In this document: piece by piece, positions 1-5,534 of the stretch | Position numbering within the stretch: the stretch's first letter is position 1 | How the letters are laid out: every line of letters begins with the position of its first letter | Assembly: GCA_026400425.1 (NCBI GenBank) | Contig: JAPLPC010000499.1 | Location: 1-8,770 of the forward strand | DNA: 8,770 nucleotides | DNA from: Hyphomicrobiales bacterium | Lineage (GTDB): Bacteria > Pseudomonadota > Alphaproteobacteria > Rhizobiales > Xanthobacteraceae | Direction: 5' to 3' | Position numbers and translations under genes: made by a program | Notes under the pieces: model-generated | What the model saw: only the letters and a program-made list of their open reading frames with translations | Told to the model about the DNA's origin: nothing | Databases searched by the model: none

Positions 1-216
1 GGAGAGCGAACGCCTCAGTCGCAATATCGCGAGATATCAAAGCTTCCCGTTATCGACACTGGTTCTGGTAAGAGCCCAGCGCGGCGGTTACCAAAGAAGT
101 CGCATTCGCCCAAGGCTACCACTGCTGCACGGCAACGCGTATCTGCTTGAGAGATACGGTGGCGTCTTCGATGTGAAAACGTCGTAGGTGCCTCCTTTCT
201 TGCAAACAACGTCGGC

Positions 217-1569
217 CTAAGCGGCGATTGCCTCGATGTCCAGAACCGTCGCTCGCCCCCTTGTCTGCCGTCTCTTCGCATCCGATTGCCAATCTCGATA
301 GAGAGACAATGCTTTTCTTAGATCGGATCTGGTTCCTTTCGGGAGAAACGCGAACTCCTCGGTGGCTTCCAAGGTCGCAGTCTCTAAGGCTGCACTCGCA
401 AACGTCCTTCCGCTGAGTAACCGACGCGCACGATTAAATCTGGTCTTCGTGTTCCGGACAGCGGCCTTTGAGAAGCCGTGCTGCCGTCGGAGCCATTGCC
501 CGAACTGGCCCGGTATCTCAGGAATAGTCTCGCCTGCCTCCCGTGCGAGGATGACACGGCCGATCGCCTCTGCGAGTGGAGCAGGCACCGCATTCGCGAT
601 CATCTGATCGGTGTCACGTGATCCTGCAGAGGACCAATCCCACTCAATAGGAAAACCCTGAATACGCGAAACCTGCGTTTGGGTTAGAACGGCAGCCATC
701 GTCGCGGGCACTGGGTCGGCGGGATGGGGGTTGGCGAGATAATGCGGTCGAGGACGTTCTCGCGTCGTCCGGATCACGGCCGGCGCGGGCTCATCGAGTG
801 TCCGTACGCCACGACCGACGTAGTAGGGCCTCGTGTAATATGCCCCCGCGTCGATCAGTACCGAATCACCAGCATGCGGTCGATAGTTCGGCGGAATCGG
901 TCTTTTCGAAGATTGGCAGGTCGTCGGGGCCGGACCGTCGTTAGTCCAAATTCCGCGTCTTCCCGACACGCGCGGCTGGAAAGAGCAGGCATCGCCGAGC
1001 GCCTCACCGAGCATATTCCTGATGGTCATCGGCTCTGGTGATCGCGCAGCCACTAGAGCGGATTCGAGAAACCCATGCTGTTCGCCAAGTCGGCCAATCA
1101 CGAATAGACGTCGTCGGCGCTGCGGAACGCCGTAATAGCTGGCGTCGAGTTTTGTCTCCGTCAGTCCGTACCCGGCTTTAACCAACATCGCACGGGCGTC
1201 GGCCCACGCTTGCGAACGGGCGGCGAGTGTCACGTTCTCCATGACAAACCAAGTCGGCCGGACCACCACGACGAGCATTGCGAAGGCCCGCGTCAACGCA
1301 GCCCTCTCCCCCTCGACACGCTCACCGGCCGCAGAGAAATCCTGGCACGGCGGGCCTCCTATCAAGATGTCGGGCGCGAGCGCTGCCAGCATCGGGCCGA
1401 TCCGGAAGATGTCCTTCAGATCCTCCTGCCAGACGCTTCCACCAAGGTTTCGGCGATAGACCTCAACCGCCTTGTTCCAGGAGTCGTATGCTTGGATCAG
1501 CTCGAAACCGGCGCGTTTAAATCCAAGGGACAGGCCGCCCGCGCCGCAAAAAAGTTCGACAGTTCGCAC
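217..1569 (-). CDS. DNA (cytosine-5) methyltransferase with C-terminal extension
   Basis: Transfers a methyl group from S-adenosylmethionine to carbon 5 of cytosine in a specific DNA site. The family's motifs appear in order: motif I FCGAGGLSLGF (7-17, SAM binding), motif IV GGPPCQDFS (71-79) with catalytic Cys75, motif VI ENV (111-113), motif VIII QRRRRLFVIG (150-159), a variable target-recognition region (about 170-300), then RIQGFP (302-307) and motif X around NAVP (326-329). All key residues are present, so it should be active. About 100 residues (350-450) follow motif X, more than the catalytic core needs. The start is GTG at 1569, preceded by AGGGG five bases away and directly before the first motif. 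That ribosome site lies in one arm of a large inverted repeat. No restriction endonuclease is visible beside it, so it is either solitary or its partner lies left of the window. Family is certain; target sequence unknown. Confidence 0.96.
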   Translation of the reverse strand: MRTVELFCGAGGLSLGFKRAGFELIQAYDSWNKAVEVYRRNLGGSVWQEDLKDIFRIGPMLAALAPDILIGGPPCQDFSAAGERVEGERAALTRAFAMLVVVVRPTWFVMENVTLAARSQAWADARAMLVKAGYGLTETKLDASYYGVPQRRRRLFVIGRLGEQHGFLESALVAARSPEPMTIRNMLGEALGDACSFQPRVSGRRGIWTNDGPAPTTCQSSKRPIPPNYRPHAGDSVLIDAGAYYTRPYYVGRGVRTLDEPAPAVIRTTRERPRPHYLANPHPADPVPATMAAVLTQTQVSRIQGFPIEWDWSSAGSRDTDQMIANAVPAPLAEAIGRVILAREAGETIPEIPGQFGQWLRRQHGFSKAAVRNTKTRFNRARRLLSGRTFASAALETATLEATEEFAFLPKGTRSDLRKALSLYRDWQSDAKRRQTRGRATVLDIEAIAA

Positions 1570-1572
1570 TTT

Positions 1573-1617
1573 AACCCCTGAAACGTAACTGATTTGTCAG
1601 TTACGGTTTGAGGGGTT
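1573..1617 (-). promoter_or_regulatory. Inverted repeat covering the methyltransferase ribosome binding site
   Basis: This is a 45-bp imperfect palindrome. On the plus strand AACCCCT (1573-1579) pairs with AGGGGTT (1611-1617), and AAAC-GTAACTGA (1581-1592) pairs with TCAGTTAC-GGTTT (1597-1609). The loop is 4 bases (1593-1596). There is one mismatch and one bulged base in about 20 pairs. In the methyltransferase mRNA the 3' arm ends in AGGGG, the Shine-Dalgarno sequence of the GTG start at 1569, so folding would hide it. The site could be a translational switch, a DNA operator for autoregulation, or an origin hairpin for the divergent Rep-like protein. The structure is seen; its role is inferred. 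Confidence 0.7.
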
Positions 1618-1733
1618 GAGAATTGGTTATGGCGGGACGTTTCGAGACCGTGTGACGCACGATGGCGTATCGTCTCGGCAGAGGGGATGTAGCACGCATC
1701 TTGTCACCCGCAATTTCTCAGCGGAGCATTCTT

Positions 1734-1764
1734 TTTGTGACTGGTAGCACCAGTCCACAAAGGA
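1734..1764 (+). promoter_or_regulatory. Inverted repeat touching the rep-like gene ribosome binding site
   Basis: TTTGTG-ACTGG (1734-1744) pairs with CCAGT-CCACAAA (1750-1761) across a 5-base loop TAGCA, with one bulged base. The right arm runs directly into AGGA (1761-1764), the likely Shine-Dalgarno sequence for the TTG start at 1771. It may control expression of the replication-like protein, as an RNA hairpin or a DNA operator. Confidence 0.5.
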
Positions 1765-1770
1765 AGAGCC

Positions 1771-2964
1771 TTGAGTGTCATTGCTGGAAATTTGAGTAAG
1801 GCGACGCTATCGCCGACATTATCGGCCCGACGCATTGCGGACCGATTGAAGGCTATGGGCCACGATCCGTTTTATTCGGATCGGGAACGTTATCTCGTGC
1901 TTCTCGAAGATCGCCCAGGCGACATCGTCGAACTCGGCCAACCGCTGCGCGGCTCACGGTTGTTCAAAGCGTCGGCACTCGCGCGTGATATCGCCATGGT
2001 TCGCGACATAGAGGCATTCGCCACGAAGTTTCCGGAAGATGACTGGCTTTACTGGAATATTGGTCTGACCGGCGCAAAGGCTCCAGTGGGGGGCCTTGTC
2101 AAGGCATACGGCGAATTCAATCGCCTGATCAACATTCACTTTACAGAAATGCGCCGCCGCAACAAATTCGAGTTGATCCTATTGGTGATTCATCCTCGGT
2201 ACGATCCCGTCAGTGGTCGCTTTGATTTGCATGCGCATTTCATCTGCAAAATTCCGCCCGAGCAAAGAGAGGCCGCGAGAAGGCGCCTTTTGACCGCGTT
2301 TTCGAAAGCGGACGTTCCAGACGGGTCAGTGCGCAATGCTGCCGCGTGTGCGACTTACATGATCTGGGGCATAGCGCCTCCAGAAGAAACGATCGCGCTA
2401 CCAGACGACGCTCTGTCGGACCTGTGGCGACTATCCCGCGCAAAAGCTCGCCTTACGCGGACAGGCAGGAGCTTTGGGGCATGGCGACATGCGCAGACGG
2501 CCTGCCAGGAACAGGACCTTCCTAAACAAAAGAGAAGGACTGCGTCTTCGCAGCCGCAATCTGACCAACATGATCGGCTGCTGGCCAAAACAGTTGCGAC
2601 CATCAAGGGCAAGAAGGTTGCCGCGTTGTTGTATGAGAAGAGACGAGCTTTGTCGGAATTGGACGAGGTCAATCTGCCGACATCGGCAGCGGTTCCGTCC
2701 AAGGACTCTTCCTCAGCGACTATCGACGTAACTCAGGACTCGTTGGACTATACAATCTTCGACACTGCGCAGGTGATCGATGTATCCGAAGCGGACGTCC
2801 CCGCCACAGCGACGGAACGCGCCAAGGATGGGGGACGATGGGATGGCGCGAAAAAGTTAGTCAGAGCGACAACCGCGGTCGTAGCACGTGCGCTCCGTGT
2901 TTCTACAGTAAGGCTTGGCGAATTCGCACGTCGTCTGTCGCGTCGGTGCCGCGGATCGCCCTGA
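1771..2964 (+). CDS. Putative HUH-type (rolling-circle-like) replication protein
   Basis: A 397-aa protein with features of rolling-circle replication initiators. LYWNIGLTG (93-101) resembles motif 1 of these proteins. FDLHAHFICKI (151-161) carries a His-hydrophobic-His pair (His154, His156) as in motif 2, the metal site. ATYMIWGI (194-201) supplies Tyr196 where the nicking tyrosine of motif 3 would be expected. If active, it would nick one strand of an origin and bind covalently to the 5' end. The C-terminal half (from about 240) is charged and low in recognisable structure, and ends in a very basic tail. The start is TTG at 1771, with AGGA 6 bases upstream. The gene is divergent from the methyltransferase, and its last 62 bases overlap the 3' end of the recombinase on the other strand. 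The assignment rests on short motifs only; a HUH transposase-like or plasmid-encoded protein of other function is possible. Confidence 0.55.
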   Translation: MSVIAGNLSKATLSPTLSARRIADRLKAMGHDPFYSDRERYLVLLEDRPGDIVELGQPLRGSRLFKASALARDIAMVRDIEAFATKFPEDDWLYWNIGLTGAKAPVGGLVKAYGEFNRLINIHFTEMRRRNKFELILLVIHPRYDPVSGRFDLHAHFICKIPPEQREAARRRLLTAFSKADVPDGSVRNAAACATYMIWGIAPPEETIALPDDALSDLWRLSRAKARLTRTGRSFGAWRHAQTACQEQDLPKQKRRTASSQPQSDQHDRLLAKTVATIKGKKVAALLYEKRRALSELDEVNLPTSAAVPSKDSSSATIDVTQDSLDYTIFDTAQVIDVSEADVPATATERAKDGGRWDGAKKLVRATTAVVARALRVSTVRLGEFARRLSRRCRGSP

Positions 2965-3568
2965 TGATCCTCTGTCCGTCGGCGCGAACCGATCCATCCG
3001 GACCAACATGGCGATACAGCGTCTGACGGGAAACGCCCAATTCTCGGCACAGATCGGCAACGTTTGTTTCTGGCTGCCCCATCGCGGCCTGAGCCAGACG
3101 AAGTTTTGCAGGCGTCATCGCCGCCTTCCGCCCACCAACCCGACCACGCGCCCGAGCCGACGCAAGACCTGCAATCGTCCGTTCCCGGATCAGTTCGCGC
3201 TCGAACTCCGCCAACGTCGCGAAAATGCCGAACATCATCCTGCCTTGCGCCGTCGTCGTGTCGATTGCACCGTGACCAGTCAGAACGCGAAGACCCACGC
3301 CTCGTCGGGCTAGATCACCGACGGTGTTCACGAGATGACGGAGATCGCGGCCAAGGCGGTCCAGTTTCCACACGACCAGCGTATCGTCTGACCGCAGCGC
3401 CTTGAGACAATGCGCAAGTCCGGGGCGGTCATCTCGGCTTCCGGAAACGTGGTCTTGATAGATCATGTCGGAGCGGACGCCCGCTGCGACCAGTGCATCG
3501 CGCTGAAGATCGACGACTTGCGATCCGTCTGCCTTGGAAACACGGACATATCCGATCGACTCACCCAT
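2903..3568 (-). CDS. Serine recombinase (resolvase/invertase family)
   Basis: A site-specific recombinase that cuts both strands at a crossover site through a serine nucleophile and exchanges the ends. It resolves cointegrates and multimers or inverts DNA. The catalytic domain begins with IGYVRVS, giving Ser11, and holds LDRLGRD (69-75) with Arg71 and Arg74, both typical of the active site. The E-helix region spans about 102-135. A C-terminal helix-turn-helix (about 167-188, VADLCRELGVSRQTLYRHV) binds the site halves. About 33 residues follow it, an unusually long tail encoded opposite the end of the rep-like gene. I chose ATG 3568 because GGGGAG lies upstream at good spacing. The longer GTG start at 3586 lies inside the 28-bp palindrome and is less likely. 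Its class is Tn3 resolvase/DNA invertase small recombinase; resolution of plasmid multimers is the most likely job. Confidence 0.95.
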   Translation of the reverse strand: MGESIGYVRVSKADGSQVVDLQRDALVAAGVRSDMIYQDHVSGSRDDRPGLAHCLKALRSDDTLVVWKLDRLGRDLRHLVNTVGDLARRGVGLRVLTGHGAIDTTTAQGRMMFGIFATLAEFERELIRERTIAGLASARARGRVGGRKAAMTPAKLRLAQAAMGQPETNVADLCRELGVSRQTLYRHVGPDGSVRADGQRIIRAIRGTDATDDVRIRQALL

Positions 3569-3580
3569 GGTCTTCTCCCC

Positions 3581-3608
3581 TGTCACGCAAACGACCGTTT
3601 GCGTGACA
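3581..3608. promoter_or_regulatory. Perfect 28-bp palindrome, candidate recombinase crossover site (res site I)
   Basis: Left arm TGTCACGCAAACG (3581-3593), centre AC (3594-3595), right arm CGTTTGCGTGACA (3596-3608): 13 bp of perfect inverted repeat around a 2-bp centre. Small serine recombinases bind crossover sites of about this length, with TGTC-like outer ends and a 2-bp staggered cut at the centre. The site lies 12 bp before the start codon of the recombinase, where it could also act as its operator. The non-palindromic centre would give the site a direction. Role inferred from form and position. Confidence 0.65.
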
Positions 3609-4009
3609 AATGGTGAGTCGGGGATTCACCGGCGACAAGTCGTCACTTAATGCGTCACCGAATCTATGTGCCGCAAACCTTCAACGAATGAGATTCAGGA
3701 CACGAGAGCGAGGACGTCACCGAGGCTGCGGCTTGGAGATCGTAGTTTTCGGACGACGGAATCGGAAAAAGGCACCTCAAGCGAGGCCTCTGAGAATCGA
3801 AATTAGCCTCTGAACTTCCCAGATTGTCGTTATTATGAGATTTAACTTCGCCTTCATCAGCGCCCGTTATTTCAAAGGAAATTCAAGTGTTGGCTACATC
3901 GGAGATTTCTCTGGGGTGAGACAAAGGGCTTCTTGTCTCTCTGTGCAATCGAGGCAATTTTAAAAATCGTCGCCTCTCAATCAGGCACGGGCGACTGGAG
4001 AAAAGCCTG
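3609..4009. other. Non-coding stretch between recombinase and hydrolase
   Basis: I see no convincing gene here. The first part, next to the palindrome, contains a 19-bp inverted repeat (GGTGAGTC 3612-3619 with GATTCACC 3623-3630, one mismatch) and two direct copies of CGTCAC 12 bp apart (3641 and 3653), which could be accessory binding sites of a res region. From about 3814 the sequence becomes more AT-rich, as expected for promoter DNA of the hydrolase. An inverted repeat GAGACAA/TTGTCTC (3918-3924 and 3933-3939) lies about 70 bp before that gene. Confidence 0.45.
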
Positions 4010-4954
4010 ATGATCATGCGCGCTTCACTGATCGCTTCCGTCGTCGGGGTGATCGTCGGCACTGAAATCTCGGCTCCCGGCCCGCTCGGCGAGTTGAGAG
4101 GGACACTCACCCGTGCTGCCGAGCCATCTGCTCCCGTCGTTCTCATCATTCCCGGTTCTGGACCGACTGATCGTGACGGCAACAATCCCTTGGGTATTCA
4201 GGCTTCCACATATCGTCACCTCGCGAGCGAACTCGCTGCCGAAGGGGTGACATCAGTTAGGATCGACAAGCGAGGCATGTTTGGCAGCGCGGGCGCTATA
4301 AAGGATGCCAACGACGTCACGATCGAAGACTACGTTGCCGACGTTCGTTCATGGGTGGAAGCCGCGCGCCGTGAAACGGGAGGGCGATGCATCTGGCTGT
4401 TAGGCCACAGCGAGGGAGGCCTTGTGGCTCTGGCGTCTTCAGATCAGGTGCCCGACATCTGCGGCCTGGTGTTGGTGGCTACAGCGGGCCGTCCGATGGG
4501 GGAAGTGCTTAAAGATCAATTGAGAGCCAATCCTGCTAACGGCGAATTGTTGCCCCAAGCTGTGACAGCCATCGACGAATTGAGCGCCGGGCGTCGTGTC
4601 ACAACAAAACAACTGCCATCGGCTCTTGCGGCGTTACTTCCGGAAGAAGTGCAGGGATTTCTAGTCAGCGCCTTCAGGTTGGATCCTAGGCAGCTCATCG
4701 CGGCCGTGAAGAAGCCTATCCTCCTGCTTCAAGGCCGTCGGGACATCCAGGTCGGCGTCGAGGATGCGCAGGCCCTCCATTACGCGAATGCGGCCTCGCG
4801 CTTGGTCCTGCTGTCGAAGACCAATCACGTCCTCAAGCAGGTAGATACGGATGACGTCAGCGCGAACGTGATGACCTACGGTGACGCCGGAATGCCCCTG
4901 GCCCCCAACGTCGCCCGGACAATCGCGTCGTTTGTGAAGACGTCTCCGATCTAA
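4010..4954 (+). CDS. Secreted alpha/beta hydrolase
   Basis: A 314-aa serine hydrolase of the alpha/beta fold, probably an esterase or lipase-like enzyme; the substrate is unknown. The N-terminus is a short basic start and a hydrophobic segment (about 5-18), consistent with export or a membrane anchor. IIPGSGPTDRDGNN (46-59) forms the oxyanion-hole loop. GHSEGG (132-137) is the nucleophile elbow with Ser134. GRRD (242-245) offers Asp245 and NHV (272-274) offers His273, giving a complete catalytic triad. Length fits the family. ATG 4010 is preceded by GGAG (3996-3999); ATG 4016 is an alternative start. It stands alone between the recombinase and the mob block, so it is probably cargo rather than backbone. 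Family is clear, substrate is not. Confidence 0.9.
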   Translation: MIMRASLIASVVGVIVGTEISAPGPLGELRGTLTRAAEPSAPVVLIIPGSGPTDRDGNNPLGIQASTYRHLASELAAEGVTSVRIDKRGMFGSAGAIKDANDVTIEDYVADVRSWVEAARRETGGRCIWLLGHSEGGLVALASSDQVPDICGLVLVATAGRPMGEVLKDQLRANPANGELLPQAVTAIDELSAGRRVTTKQLPSALAALLPEEVQGFLVSAFRLDPRQLIAAVKKPILLLQGRRDIQVGVEDAQALHYANAASRLVLLSKTNHVLKQVDTDDVSANVMTYGDAGMPLAPNVARTIASFVKTSPI

Positions 4955-4989
4955 GCGCGGTCGAGAACTCGGAGACCTACCTAGCGTGT

Positions 4990-5016
4990 TTCAGCTTCAT
5001 CGCGAGCGATGCTGAA
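4990..5016. repeat. Imperfect inverted repeat after the hydrolase gene
   Basis: TTCAGC (4990-4995) and ATCGC (4999-5003) pair with GCGAT and GCTGAA (5006-5016), with three unpaired bases (4996-4998) and a very short centre. It follows the hydrolase stop by about 35 bp. No T-run follows on either strand, so it is not a standard terminator. It could slow transcription or be part of the transfer-origin region. Confidence 0.4.
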
Positions 5017-5084
5017 GGGAAATGCTGATCCGGGCATTCCGAAAGCGTCACCCGAGCAGGCTTGTCGTATTTCCGCCGGCGCCG

Positions 5085-5160
5085 ACAGAATAGGAAGCCA
5101 GCAATGGTTTGTGGCTCCGCACAAACCGCTGACCAAGGGCTTTGCCCTGTGGAACCCAAG
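5085..5160 (+). other. Candidate transfer origin (oriT)
   Basis: This stretch lies directly upstream of mobC and the relaxase gene, where oriT is usually found. It holds two clear hairpins in a row. GGTTTGTG (5106-5113) pairs perfectly with CACAAACC (5120-5127) across GCTCCG. CCAAGGGC (5133-5140) pairs with GCCCT and TGG (5144-5152) across TTT, with one bulged G. Stem-loops beside a nick region are typical of oriT, and ACCAAGGGC recalls, from memory, the core of Agrobacterium Ti-plasmid type origins. The nick position cannot be assigned. The second hairpin could instead form in the mobC leader. Confidence 0.45.
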
Positions 5161-5171
5161 GAGACCTCGGA

Positions 5172-5534
5172 ATGTCTGGCTCGAACGTTCGGCAGAAAAC
5201 CACAACAACGACATTCCGGATGACGCCGGCCGAACGCGCTGCCGTCTTTGCAGCTGCAGATGCCGTCGGCATCGGACCATCGACCTTTGCCCGCACCACC
5301 GTTCTTCACGCCGCTGGTCGCGAGGCTCCCATCCGGAAGCGCCGCGATGCGATTGCCATCGTTATCGCACCGGCTCTCGGTCAACTCGGCAAGATCGGCT
5401 CCAATTTAAATCAGTTGACGCGTCACGCTCATGTCGGCGGTCGCGTGGACAAAGAATCCCTGACCCGACTTTGCGATGAGACGCAGCGCCTGACGCAGGC
5501 CGTGCTCGCGCTTCGGGATGCGCCACCCAGATGA
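5172..5534 (+). CDS. mobC: MobC-like mobilization accessory protein
   Basis: A 120-aa relaxosome protein that would bind and help open the transfer origin so the relaxase can nick it. Residues 9-35 (TTTTTFRMTPAERAAV...) look like a ribbon-helix-helix DNA-binding region: a short beta strand followed by two helices. LGKIGSNLNQLTRHA (72-86) matches the conserved block of the MobC family, usually seen as IGxNLNQ. I chose ATG 5172 because AAGGAG (5158-5163) lies 8 bases upstream; an ATG 30 bases earlier lacks such a site and falls in the hairpin region. The stop overlaps the relaxase start by 4 bases (ATGA), so the two are probably translationally coupled. Confidence 0.85.
   Translation: MSGSNVRQKTTTTTFRMTPAERAAVFAAADAVGIGPSTFARTTVLHAAGREAPIRKRRDAIAIVIAPALGQLGKIGSNLNQLTRHAHVGGRVDKESLTRLCDETQRLTQAVLALRDAPPR

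Noticed and set aside
1..216. Two plus-strand frames open from the left edge (to stops at 148-150 and 184-186) and a minus-strand 88-aa reading frame at 15-281
   Set aside because: None shows a recognisable protein pattern. The minus-strand frame overlaps the end of the methyltransferase and is Arg-rich as expected of a shadow. The plus-strand frames may be the tail of a gene outside the window, but this cannot be supported.
1643..1677. Inverted repeat CGAGAC/GTCTCG with an inner CGTG/CACG in the divergent region
   Set aside because: Arms are short and the spacing is wide; chance occurrence is likely in this base composition.
3610..3813. Plus-strand 67-aa reading frame after the palindrome
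   Set aside because: Arg-rich, no family resemblance, no good ribosome site and weak codon pattern; more likely part of a non-coding recombination region.
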